A DNA stretch of 60,147 bases from NCBI RefSeq assembly GCF_001485415.1, contig NZ_BCMQ01000020.1, positions 1-60,147 of the forward strand, written 5' to 3'. The DNA comes from Myroides odoratimimus (GTDB lineage Bacteria > Bacteroidota > Bacteroidia > Flavobacteriales > Flavobacteriaceae). The position numbers were made by a program, and so were the translations under genes. Each line of letters starts with the position of its first letter. The stretch's first letter is position 1. Positions 1 through 7,992 of the stretch are shown here, in pieces. Below the pieces are notes generated by a model. That model made no database searches and had not been told where the DNA came from. It was given only the letters and a program-made list of their open reading frames with translations.

Positions 1-164
1 AAACACTTCTGTATCCCAGTAATAGCAAGCCTTTATGCCTACTTCTTCAACACCGCTTCAACATTTCTCCAAAATTACTCTACCTGAGCACCTCTTTCTT
101 GAAGCAATATTGAAGAGGTCTTGTCGCACTCTTGAAGAGGGGGCTTAAAATATAGTAACAAAAA

Positions 165-190
165 AGCCCTAGACTATATGATCTAGGGCT
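165..190 (-). terminator. second terminator-like hairpin
   Basis: A perfect 9-bp stem (AGCCCTAGA at 165-173 and TCTAGGGCT at 182-190) with an 8-base loop is followed on the minus strand by a run of T. It lies behind the first terminator of the lipoprotein gene and may be a backup. Confidence 0.55.
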
Positions 191-215
191 GCGGGTAATA
201 CATTCTTTAATGAAA

Positions 216-243
216 AAAGCTCTTACCTACTGACAAGAGCTTT
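216..243 (-). terminator. terminator of the lipoprotein gene
   Basis: The stem is AAAGCTCTT (216-224) with AAGAGCTTT (235-243) around a 10-base loop. The minus strand continues into a T run. It begins about 10 bases after the stop codon of the gene at 253-795. Confidence 0.7.
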
Positions 244-252
244 ACTCTATAA

Positions 253-795
253 TTATTTCTTTTCTTTAAAGGATTCAAGCATTGAAGTCATCACGCTCTC
301 ATATTTCTTCTTTTTAACCATAGTAGTCCAGCTCACTATTTGATAGTATCTATCTTTTCCTTCTATACAAGCTAGTTTATAATGAACGAGAGTCCCATCT
401 AAATCTCCATCATAACTAGTCAAATAAGCAGGTAGTCCATTCACACTAGTCTGTTCTAGTTCTGTATCTTGTTTTAAATTCAAACTAGAAGCGATAGAAG
501 AATTTGCTAATTCAGCATATACTTTAAAGTTAGGAACTGGATTGCCATAAACCTCTTCAACAATCTCCTTAAACTCTACCTTATTATCTTCCACTATCAC
601 TACATAGAAATCATCCTTTTTATTTTCCATTTGAAAGATGGCATCTTTATTCAGGTTTTTGGCAAGAGAGAGTTCACTAGGAACCTCTATCGTCCCCAAA
701 TCACCAATATTTACTTCTTTAGGCACTGTAGACTCACTACAAGAAATCAAAAAGAAAGTAAATAAACTCATCATTATGACAATACTTCTTATCAT
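253..795 (-). CDS. hypothetical lipoprotein
   Basis: A 180-residue protein with a short hydrophobic signal ending in a lipobox (LISC, Cys19), then Ser-Glu-Ser. It is therefore probably a lipidated envelope protein. The mature part has no motif I recognise; it is a small, mixed-charge domain with several Tyr and Lys near the C-terminus. It stands alone, with a terminator directly downstream and the flavin monooxygenase gene 49 bp upstream on the same strand. The two could be co-transcribed, but nothing ties their functions. Real gene status rests on length, lipobox and terminator. The function is unknown. Confidence 0.7.
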   Translation of the reverse strand: MIRSIVIMMSLFTFFLISCSESTVPKEVNIGDLGTIEVPSELSLAKNLNKDAIFQMENKKDDFYVVIVEDNKVEFKEIVEEVYGNPVPNFKVYAELANSSIASSLNLKQDTELEQTSVNGLPAYLTSYDGDLDGTLVHYKLACIEGKDRYYQIVSWTTMVKKKKYESVMTSMLESFKEKK

Positions 796-844
796 CGTTA
801 TTCTGTTATTTTAAATATTATAGGATTGTAAAGGAACAAAACTT

Positions 845-1852
845 TTATTTGTTTTTCATAATCTCTGAAAACAATTCAACACTTCTTAAACGTTCTTCTA
901 CTCCATAGATTGGAGTAGTGATCATAATCTCGTCAACCTCAATCGTATTAAAGAAATCTGTTAAACCACTTTTTACTTTTTCTTTGTCTCCTATAAAAGA
1001 GAAGAATGTTTTTTGCTTTACAATGAACTCTTCATAGTCTGTCCAATTGCCCTCCATAGATTCACAAGGTCTCTGAAGAGGTTTTCTATCATTTCTAATA
1101 ATTCCTAAAAACATTTTATAAAATGATGTAGCTAGTTGTTCAGCCTTTTCATTCGTATCTGCAACTATTACATTCACACAAGGCATAAAATAGGGTTTAT
1201 CTAATTGTGCAGATGGTACAAAATTCTTTCTATAAATATTAGCTGCTTGTAATAAATGATCTGGAGCAAAATGACTTGCAAATGCATACGGCAAACCTAA
1301 CTCAGCTGCTAAATATGCACTATCTGTACTAGATCCTAGTATCCACATCGGTATATCACATCCTTCTCCAGGAAATGCTCTTACCTTAGCTCCTTCATTT
1401 ACTTTAAAAAAACGCTTTAGCTCCTCTATCTGTTGTGGGAAAAAATTAGCTGCATGTACGTCATTACGTCTCAAAGCAAGGGCTGTAGCCTGATCGGTAC
1501 CTGGTGCCCTACCTAATCCAAGATCTATTCTACCTGGATATAACGCCTCCAAGGTTCCAAACTGTTCAGCAATAACTAAAGATGGATGGTTTGGTAACAT
1601 CACCCCTCCTGAACCTATTCTCAATGTAGATGTCCCTCCTGCCAAATATCCAATCAAAACAGATGTGGCGGAAGAAGCTATATGTGGCATATTATGATGT
1701 TCTGCCAACCATAGTCTATTAAAGCCAACTTTTTCAATATGTTGTGCTACTTTTAAAACATTCTGTAAAGTTTCAGTCGTTGTTTTATCCTCACCTATAA
1801 TCGCAAGATCTAAGAATGAGAATGGTATATTATGATTCATATAAAAATTCAA
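845..1852 (-). CDS. luciferase-like flavin-dependent monooxygenase (LLM class, YhbW/MsnO8-like)
   Basis: The 335 residues match the LLM-class oxidoreductase family of the bacterial luciferase fold, which uses reduced FMN and O2 on small organic substrates in the cytoplasm. Visible signatures are the early FSFLDLA strand, the WLAEHHN segment at about residue 48, RIGSGGVMLPNHPSLVIAEQ, and DLGLGRAPGTD near residue 110. All are typical of the YhbW/MsnO8 subgroup. Length is normal for the family and no part is missing. It is transcribed toward the small lipoprotein gene. The physiological substrate cannot be told from sequence. Family assignment is firm and the specific role is not. Confidence 0.88.
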   Translation of the reverse strand: MNFYMNHNIPFSFLDLAIIGEDKTTTETLQNVLKVAQHIEKVGFNRLWLAEHHNMPHIASSATSVLIGYLAGGTSTLRIGSGGVMLPNHPSLVIAEQFGTLEALYPGRIDLGLGRAPGTDQATALALRRNDVHAANFFPQQIEELKRFFKVNEGAKVRAFPGEGCDIPMWILGSSTDSAYLAAELGLPYAFASHFAPDHLLQAANIYRKNFVPSAQLDKPYFMPCVNVIVADTNEKAEQLATSFYKMFLGIIRNDRKPLQRPCESMEGNWTDYEEFIVKQKTFFSFIGDKEKVKSGLTDFFNTIEVDEIMITTPIYGVEERLRSVELFSEIMKNK

Positions 1853-2014
1853 TTAAAATGATATGACACAAGATAACATTAATAAACAGAATGCTATTCG
1901 CTGTTATAAAAAATTAACACCATGAGTTATATTAACTTATTAATAAGCTTATAAACAATAATTTATACCAATAAAAAATCGTAAATTTATAACACTAATC
2001 ATTACTTAAATAAT

Positions 2015-2359
2015 ATGATGCACATACAGAACTTATTAGAGCAGATAGAGTATGGTGAGAAGAAACCAGCTATCAAAATACTAGTGGATAACGACTTTTC
2101 TAAAGAAATCAGAATTGTATTCAAAAAAGGACAAGAGATGAAAGAACATAAGACATCCTTCCCTATAGTCGTGGAAATCGTAAAAGGAGCGATAACATTC
2201 GGGGTGGAAGGAAAGCCTTATGACTTAAAAGAGGGACACTTAATCGCACTAGAACCTAATATCCCACATGACCTAACAGCTCTAGAGGATAGCATAGTAC
2301 GACTAACCTTACATAAATCTGATCAGGTCACAAGAGTGATGAATGTCATCAAGGACTAA
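2015..2359 (+). CDS. small cupin-domain protein
   Basis: A 114-residue single-domain cupin. It carries a first cupin-like segment (KKGQEMKEHKTSFPIVVEIV, with one His) and a second one (LKEGHLIALEPNIPHDLTAL, with the usual Pro-His). Such proteins bind a metal or a small ligand in a beta-barrel; in this small class they are often stress-linked or of unknown use. Two ATG codons lie in tandem at the start (2015 and 2018). The gene is divergent from the flavin monooxygenase across 162 bp of very AT-rich DNA. Without a known neighbour the ligand cannot be inferred. Confidence 0.8.
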   Translation: MMHIQNLLEQIEYGEKKPAIKILVDNDFSKEIRIVFKKGQEMKEHKTSFPIVVEIVKGAITFGVEGKPYDLKEGHLIALEPNIPHDLTALEDSIVRLTLHKSDQVTRVMNVIKD

Positions 2360-2446
2360 GTATAGTTATCTTCTACAAGTATTACTACGCCTATACCTGC
2401 TAAAATATATTGCTTATTAGATAACAAAGAATCCTTATAAGTACAG

Positions 2447-2454
2447 TAAATTTG
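2447..2454 (+). promoter_or_regulatory. -7 box (TAAATTTG) of the phosphodiesterase-like gene
   Basis: An exact match to the Bacteroidota -7 consensus TAnnTTTG lies 16 bp before the ATG at 2471. No good -33 TTG is seen at the usual distance, so the call rests on the -7 box and its placement. Confidence 0.45.
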
Positions 2455-2470
2455 CACAAATCAGAAAAAA

Positions 2471-3412
2471 ATGAAAAAAATAATATCTAGCATACTGTTA
2501 CTATCAAGTACATTCTGTCTGGCACAAAATCTAGAAATTATCCCATTAGGGGTCTATGGTGGTGGAGATGAGAGCAACTTATCGTCTTATCTTATCGGAG
2601 TAGAAAACACAAATAGCTATATCGCTCTAGATGCTGGTACTATACATAGTGGTATCAATAAAGCAATCGAAGAAAAAACATTCTCAGCAGATAATGGTAC
2701 GATACTACGCGATTATATCAAAGGGTATTTTATATCACATGGTCATCTGGATCATCTATCAGGACTAATCATAAATTCTCCTGAGGATTCTTCTAAGCCT
2801 ATATATGCGTTACCATTTGTCATTGATATTTTTAAGAACAACTATTTCACTAATGCTTCATGGGCAAACTTCGGTAATGAAGGAGAAAAACCTATACTAG
2901 GTAAATATAAATATACAAGAGTAAAACCTGCACAATCCTTCAATATAGAGAACACTTCTCTGTCTGCTGAAGTATTTGAACTTAGTCATGTAAATCCACA
3001 GTTAAGCTCTGCTATATTAGTAAGAAATAATGATGAATATGTACTCTACTTCGGAGATACAGGAGCAGATAGAGTAGAGAAAACAACTAAACTTAACTAT
3101 ATCTGGGAGTACATAGCACCTCTGATCATTAATAAGAACCTTAAGACTATATTATTAGAAGTATCTTTCCCAAATAGTCAGCCAGAGGATAAGTTATTCG
3201 GACACTTAACACCCAAACTGTTAAATGAGGAATTAGGTAATCTAGCAAATCATGTAGGTAAGGAAAACTTAAGAGATTTAAATATAGTTATTACACATCT
3301 AAAACCTAGTGGAACAGCTATAAGTACTATCAAAGAAGAATTAGCTACTCAAAACGAATTTAAAGTCAACTATATCTTCCCTGTACAAGGGCAAAAAATA
3401 AAGTTACAATAA
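2471..3412 (+). CDS. secreted metallo-beta-lactamase-fold hydrolase, class II cyclic-nucleotide phosphodiesterase type
   Basis: 313 residues starting with a signal peptide (cleavage near LAQ, residue 19), so it is exported. The metal-binding HxHxDH motif is present as HGHLDH (His90, His92, Asp94, His95). Further His and Asp residues follow at LSHVNPQLSSA, YFGDTGAD and ITHLKPSG. This pattern fits the class II 3',5'-cyclic-nucleotide phosphodiesterase family (PF02112, yeast PDE1 and bacterial CpdP). Members act on cAMP/cGMP, and a periplasmic copy would act on external nucleotides. A less specific metallo-hydrolase role is possible. It shares a bidirectional terminator with the convergent brnQ-like gene. 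Confidence 0.78.
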   Translation: MKKIISSILLLSSTFCLAQNLEIIPLGVYGGGDESNLSSYLIGVENTNSYIALDAGTIHSGINKAIEEKTFSADNGTILRDYIKGYFISHGHLDHLSGLIINSPEDSSKPIYALPFVIDIFKNNYFTNASWANFGNEGEKPILGKYKYTRVKPAQSFNIENTSLSAEVFELSHVNPQLSSAILVRNNDEYVLYFGDTGADRVEKTTKLNYIWEYIAPLIINKNLKTILLEVSFPNSQPEDKLFGHLTPKLLNEELGNLANHVGKENLRDLNIVITHLKPSGTAISTIKEELATQNEFKVNYIFPVQGQKIKLQ

Positions 3413-3448
3413 CCAAAAAAGCCGTCTATGTAGACGGCTTTTTTGGTT
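3411..3448. terminator. bidirectional terminator
   Basis: A perfect 18-bp inverted repeat (3411-3428 and 3431-3448) with A and T runs at both ends lies between two converging genes (stops at 3412 and 3468). It can serve both directions. Confidence 0.85.
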
Positions 3449-3467
3449 ATATACTATATCCTTATCA

Positions 3468-4793
3468 TTAATTTGATTTTTGTTTAAAGAACATCTTGTC
3501 TACAATAAACACAAGAATGAATGCTACTAAAGATGGAATCAGCCAAGGCACATCATAACTACTCATTGGCAGTGTCTTAATAAATTCTTCAGATGACTGA
3601 GAATACTCTATAAAGTCATATTTAAAAGCAATAAAAGAGCTAAACTGAATCAATGCTACAACTGTAGTAGTTAAGATTGCTCCAACGAAAGGAGCTTTTC
3701 TAGTCACAGATTTACCAAAAGCCACCATATAAATGATCAATGTCAATGTAATAGGATATATGATTCCTAAAAATGGAGCTGCATAATCAATGATACTATC
3801 TACCCCTTTCACTGCTAATATTGCAGAAGAAACACAAGTAATAACTACAACTAGCTGATAGCTAAGTTTTCCTTTCGTTAATTGGCTAAAGAATGTACCT
3901 GTAGCACACACTAACGCAATCGCAGTGGTCAAACAAGCTAAAGCTATACATAATGATAATGCTAGAGTCCCCTGACTACCTAATACTCCATTAGAGATAT
4001 GCAACAATAGTTCTGTTCTCTTTAAATCATCTGTAATAGGGTAACCTGAGGTTGCTCCTAGGTATACTAATCCACCATATATGAATAATAAACATGAGAT
4101 AGCAACAACACCTGACATATAAGTAACCTTAGTTTTCTCTTTAGAACTCACATAGCCAGCAGCCTTCACTGCAGAGATGATAATACCAGCATAAATCACT
4201 GATGCTAATACATCCATAGTCTGGTATCCCTCAGCAAATCCAAGTCTAAATGGATCTGGATAAGAAGTATTAACTAACTTAGAAGTATCTAAAGGATTGA
4301 CTATACCAATCACTACCATCGCTACCAAAAGAACTAATAACATAGGTGTCAAATACTTACCTATAATATTAACTACCTTAGACGGAGATATCGAAAGTAA
4401 CAACGTAATCCCAAAGAAAATAACAGAAGACCATACTGCACTAAAATCAGGAAAGACAGATAATACCCCTATCTCAAAGGTAGTCGCTGCTGTACGAGGA
4501 ATAGCAACCAATGGTCCTATACTAAGAATAATAGCTGTAGCTAATACCCATCCTAATGTACTATTGATCCGTTTACCTAAGTCTGTAAATTCGTCTCCAG
4601 AAATCAATACAGCAACAATTCCTAAAAAGGGTGCTAGTATTGCGGTGATAGAAAACCCTGTAACAGCCGAGGTCCAAGAACCTTCTGTAAACAATCCAAT
4701 AATAGGAGGCAAAATTATATTTCCAGCACCAAAAAACATGGCAAACAATGCAAAACCAATAGTTACTGCATCAAAGATGGATTTTTTATTCAT
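3468..4793 (-). CDS. brnQ: branched-chain amino acid:cation symporter
   Basis: A 441-residue polytopic inner-membrane protein of the LIVCS (BrnQ) family, which imports Leu, Ile and Val with Na+ or H+. The N-terminus has the family hallmark FALFAMFFGAGNIILPP around residues 15-30. About twelve hydrophobic segments follow, and the protein ends in KMFFKQKSN on the cytoplasmic side. Length matches known BrnQ proteins. It is a stand-alone gene ending at a shared terminator. No regulatory site is evident in the 260 bp upstream. The assignment is confident; the exact cation is inference. Confidence 0.92.
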   Translation of the reverse strand: MNKKSIFDAVTIGFALFAMFFGAGNIILPPIIGLFTEGSWTSAVTGFSITAILAPFLGIVAVLISGDEFTDLGKRINSTLGWVLATAIILSIGPLVAIPRTAATTFEIGVLSVFPDFSAVWSSVIFFGITLLLSISPSKVVNIIGKYLTPMLLVLLVAMVVIGIVNPLDTSKLVNTSYPDPFRLGFAEGYQTMDVLASVIYAGIIISAVKAAGYVSSKEKTKVTYMSGVVAISCLLFIYGGLVYLGATSGYPITDDLKRTELLLHISNGVLGSQGTLALSLCIALACLTTAIALVCATGTFFSQLTKGKLSYQLVVVITCVSSAILAVKGVDSIIDYAAPFLGIIYPITLTLIIYMVAFGKSVTRKAPFVGAILTTTVVALIQFSSFIAFKYDFIEYSQSSEEFIKTLPMSSYDVPWLIPSLVAFILVFIVDKMFFKQKSN

Positions 4794-5057
4794 TCATTAA
4801 ATTTTAGGTAGTTAACATTTGTTTTATTCTATAGTAAAATCAGTAAAATTTCTTAAAATTTGTACTTAAAAATAACATTCAATATCTTTAGTTTTACTTA
4901 AGAGGAGCACAATATATAAAATAATAATCGGCTTAGATATATACATACCAATATTTTACACCATATTCATTTAGATTCAGTGATAATTTAACACCTTCTA
5001 GAATATGTTAAAAAAAACAACACCAATAACCGAATTAGAAACAAAAAAAACTAAAAA

Positions 5058-5585
5058 ATGATTCTTTTTACTACCAATAACTTAAAAATAGAAACAATTC
5101 AATTAGGAGAAGACTTAAATGACCTATTAAAGATTCATAACTCTCCTGACACAATGAAATGGATTCCATCTAGGGCAAATCACTGGGATTCTGATGCTTT
5201 AAGAAATAAATATGCAAAAAACGATCTCCTCTACTCTCAAGGGTTAGGAATCTATAAAATTTCTCTAAACAATAACTCCCAAACTGATATAATAGGGGAA
5301 GTACTACTCATAAAATACGGAGAGCAAGAAGAAAAAATAGAAATAGGGTACATTATACATAAGGATTATTGGCAAAAAGGTTACGGTACAGAATTACTAC
5401 ATGGCATAGAACTCTTCATGCAACAAATATATCCTTCAAAAATCCTTATCGCACAACTCTACGAGAGTAATATAGCCTCTCGTAAACTATTAGAAAAAAT
5501 GAATTATTCACTTATAGATAGACAAGAACTGGATAATAACACCTACAAGTTAATCTACCAGAAAGAAATCTTATCTACTTTGTAG
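5058..5585 (+). CDS. GNAT-family N-acetyltransferase
   Basis: A 175-residue GNAT acetyltransferase of the RimJ/RimL-like type (Acetyltransf_3). The acetyl-CoA loop is visible as EIGYIIHKDYWQKGYGTELL near residues 95-115, followed by the helix with SNIASRKLLEKMNYS. Substrate could be a protein N-terminus, an amino sugar or a small molecule, and the sequence does not say which. Its 3' end overlaps the 3' end of the convergent HxlR regulator by 15 bp. The two genes therefore share terminal coding DNA and probably read into each other. Confidence 0.85.
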   Translation: MILFTTNNLKIETIQLGEDLNDLLKIHNSPDTMKWIPSRANHWDSDALRNKYAKNDLLYSQGLGIYKISLNNNSQTDIIGEVLLIKYGEQEEKIEIGYIIHKDYWQKGYGTELLHGIELFMQQIYPSKILIAQLYESNIASRKLLEKMNYSLIDRQELDNNTYKLIYQKEILSTL

Positions 5586-5885
5586 CTCATTATATAGATT
5601 GTCAAATACAGGTATCACTAGTCTAGCTCTCTCTGTAAGGGAGTACTCTATATGTAAAGGTTTTTCATTAATTACACTCTTAATTAAGAACCCATCCTCT
5701 TCCAACTCTTTTAAAGCTACAGAGACAGATTGCTTATTAGCACCTTCTAACAAGCGCATATAATCTCTAAACCTCCTAGGCTCCTCTTCTGTAATATGAA
5801 TGATATGAACTTTCCATTTGCCACCAAGAGTCTTTATTAGTTCTTCTGCTGGGCACTTAGTAGTTTTTTCATCGCTTTTAATCAT
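5571..5885 (-). CDS. HxlR-family winged-helix regulator
   Basis: A 104-residue HxlR-type DNA-binding protein. Visible features are the Cys near the start (TKCPAEELIKTLGGKWKV, Cys11), the family core GGKWKVHIIHI, then FRDYMRLLEGANKQSVSVAL as the recognition region and LTERARLVIPV at the end. Members sense electrophiles or oxidants through the N-terminal Cys, or small ligands, and often control a neighbouring gene. A TAGCTTTG box on the minus strand (5906-5913) lies 21 bp before the ATG. The target is unknown. The GNAT gene is convergent rather than divergent, so control of it is not implied. Confidence 0.88.
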   Translation of the reverse strand: MIKSDEKTTKCPAEELIKTLGGKWKVHIIHITEEEPRRFRDYMRLLEGANKQSVSVALKELEEDGFLIKSVINEKPLHIEYSLTERARLVIPVFDNLYNELQSR

Positions 5886-6410
5886 AATCCATATTTATTT
5901 AGTTACAAAGCTACACAATTCCCTTTATAATGGAAAAACTAGTGTAATTGATATTCTTTTAATACTACAGAATATTAAAATATAACATCACTTCCAACAA
6001 TTTCTCATTTTAGACTAAGCAAATAGTCAAAAAAGTCTCATTTTTTGCTTTATTATTTTATCATATAAATTACAAAATAATATGTTCCAAATATTAAATT
6101 ATAATCAATCATATGTAATAAATCGTAAAAATAAAATACTCATATATACAAATCAAATGAATAAATAACAATTTTAAAACACAATAAATACAATAATCAA
6201 TTCATTTTAAGTAAAAAAGACAATAAAAAACACTTTTTACACAACATTGATATATTTCATATTATTAATTTTACACTAACAAAACATCAACATATTATTA
6301 ACATAAAATTTAAATATGATTAGCCATTTAAAAAACACGACTTAGTATAAACCTAATACACAAAACTCACACTCCCCAACCGAGTTTGCGTATTAAAAAT
6401 CACCTACATC
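5886..6410. other. 525-bp very AT-rich intergenic region
   Basis: No gene is supported here. The left edge holds the HxlR -7-like box (CAAAGCTA on the plus strand, 5906-5913). Around 6012-6050 there are interleaved short inverted repeats: AAGCAAA/TTTGCTT, GACT/AGTC and AGACT/AGTCT. The rest, up to the AraC gene, is extremely A/T-rich with long A and T tracts, as expected for a bent promoter region. No exact TAnnTTTG box is seen next to the AraC start. Confidence 0.5.
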
Positions 6411-7286
6411 ATGACAAGCACAGCATCAAAGATCGTAATTCCAACTAAAATAGTGGAATTTAAGAATCCACCTAAAGATGATTTTATCATTTTTCAACAA
6501 GGGGACGAAACAAAGAAAATATCTCCATATAACAAAAGGAGTTATTACAAACTTTCTTATTTAAAATCAAAGAGTAAATTCTTTGATGGAAATAAAGTGA
6601 TTGAGTTAGAAGGTCCATCATTATTCTTTTCTAACCCGGTATCTCATTATACATTCGAACCAGTATCAGAAAAACCGGAAGGATACTACTGTTTATTTAA
6701 CAGCAGCTTCTTAGGCTATAAAAGTCACTTATTAAAAAGCATTCTTGCCCACTTACACGAGAATCCTATTTACCTTTTAACGCCACAACAAGATGAGTTT
6801 ATTTCTTATGTATTTAAGAGAATTGAAGAAGAAAACAATCAAAAGTATGCGCAGAAATACGAATTAATGCGTAACTATATTGAAATCATAATACATCAAA
6901 GCAATAAGCTCAATGCGACATATACTGTAGACCAGAGTGTAAATGCACCACAAAGATTGTGTTCAAAATTCTTAGAATTATTAGAAAAGCAATTTCCGAT
7001 TGAAAAAACAAATACAGTAATCAAATTGAAAACGCCTAATGATTTTGCAAAAGTGCTGAATGTACACGTAAATCATCTCAATCATACTTTAAAGAAAACA
7101 ATAGGAAAATGTACTAGTGACTGTATCCAAGAGAGACTATTAATAGAGTCACAAAAATTACTAAAGTCTAAACCATGGAGTGTAGCTGAAATAGGCTATT
7201 GTTTAGGTTTTGAATACCCAACGTATTTTTCTAGCTTTTTTAAGAAATATACTTTACTTACTCCTAATCAATATCGCAAAAATTAA
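6411..7286 (+). CDS. AraC-family transcriptional regulator
   Basis: 291 residues. The N-terminal part (about 1-170) is a cupin-like sensor of the type common in Bacteroidota AraC proteins. The C-terminal 100 residues are the double helix-turn-helix. Its first HTH is FAKVLNVHVNHLNHTLKKTI. The second is SVAEIGYCLGFEYPTYFSSF, ending in the AraC signature KKYTLLTPNQYRK. The gene stands alone between a long AT-rich upstream region and a strong terminator, so its target is not obvious. Divergent or distant genes, or itself, are possible. Confidence 0.9.
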   Translation: MTSTASKIVIPTKIVEFKNPPKDDFIIFQQGDETKKISPYNKRSYYKLSYLKSKSKFFDGNKVIELEGPSLFFSNPVSHYTFEPVSEKPEGYYCLFNSSFLGYKSHLLKSILAHLHENPIYLLTPQQDEFISYVFKRIEEENNQKYAQKYELMRNYIEIIIHQSNKLNATYTVDQSVNAPQRLCSKFLELLEKQFPIEKTNTVIKLKTPNDFAKVLNVHVNHLNHTLKKTIGKCTSDCIQERLLIESQKLLKSKPWSVAEIGYCLGFEYPTYFSSFFKKYTLLTPNQYRKN

Positions 7287-7467
7287 ATAATGATACAAAG
7301 ATGTTTGAATTGTTTTACAATCAATTGAATAACTCAACTTAACTTTGTGGAAGAACATAGAAAACAACTTTACTAAAAATTACAATTGCAGAAAACTGCA
7401 AAAACACATTGCTTATCTTCAAGCTAAAAAAATGAAGAATAGTAGCCCTAAATCTTTTTTATTGTTA

Positions 7468-7498
7468 AAAAAGCCACCTTTTTAGAAGGTGGCTTTTT
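7468..7498. terminator. bidirectional terminator
   Basis: A 13-bp stem (7468-7480 with 7486-7498) encloses a 5-base loop, with A and T runs on its sides. It sits 13 bp from the stop of the convergent FKBP gene and also serves the AraC gene. Confidence 0.85.
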
Positions 7499-7510
7499 GT
7501 TTTGTCACTA

Positions 7511-7945
7511 TTAAAGTTTATTTACTAATTCTACTTCAAATACAAGAGTGCTATAGGGACCAATCTCTTTACTAATATGCTCTTCTCTATAAGCGTATTC
7601 TGGAGGTGTGACCATTCTAAACTTAGTGCCTATTGGCAATAATGGAACAACCTGTTGATAGGCTAGAATTAATTTGCTCAGGTTGAAAGAAGCGGTCTTT
7701 CCTCTAGCAATAGAACTATCAAAAACTTCTCCATTGATATTAGTACCATGATAATGACATTCTATGCGATCAGAAAGTTCTACTTTGTCCCCTTCACCTA
7801 ATGCTATAATCTCATAAGCTACACCTGAGGGCAATAAGATCACTCCGTCCTTCTTTACATATTCTTCTAAATACTTAGCTCCTTCTTCTTTATTCTTCTG
7901 TTCTAACTGCTCTTTCCTTTTTTTTAATAACTCTGCGACACTCAT
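7511..7945 (-). CDS. FKBP-type peptidyl-prolyl cis-trans isomerase
   Basis: 144 residues with an N-terminal charged helix (about residues 5-32, rich in Lys and Glu) followed by one FKBP domain. Recognisable parts are LPSGVAYEIIALGEGDKV, ECHYHGTNINGEVFDSSIAR (the usual V-HY-G-NG-FDSS core) and YSTLVFEVELV at the end. The flap region is a variant: RMVTPPEYAYREE replaces the common IPPxLAYG. There is no signal peptide, so it is probably cytoplasmic. It lies 47 bp downstream of the NERD-helicase gene on the same strand and may be co-transcribed with it. The role would be folding of Pro-containing proteins. Confidence 0.88.
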   Translation of the reverse strand: MSVAELLKKRKEQLEQKNKEEGAKYLEEYVKKDGVILLPSGVAYEIIALGEGDKVELSDRIECHYHGTNINGEVFDSSIARGKTASFNLSKLILAYQQVVPLLPIGTKFRMVTPPEYAYREEHISKEIGPYSTLVFEVELVNKL

Positions 7946-7992
7946 AAGTATTACTCTATTTTAAACTTACCTGCAAAAATAATAGATAATTT

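Larger units (their letters stand above)
1..252. other. non-coding stretch at window start
   Basis: I see no convincing gene here. Frame +1 is open from base 1 to a TGA at 85-87, but with no recognisable protein, so it may be chance or the tail of something outside. TTGAAG occurs three times between 99 and 137, and TTGAAGAGG occurs exactly twice (110-118 and 132-140). ACCTCTT at 90-96 is complementary to AAGAGGT at 113-119. Two terminator-like hairpins occupy 165-243. Confidence 0.4.

Noticed and set aside
4297..4800. Open frame of 167 codons on the plus strand
   Set aside because: It is antisense to the whole N-terminal half of the BrnQ gene, with composition that only mirrors the membrane-protein codons and no family likeness.
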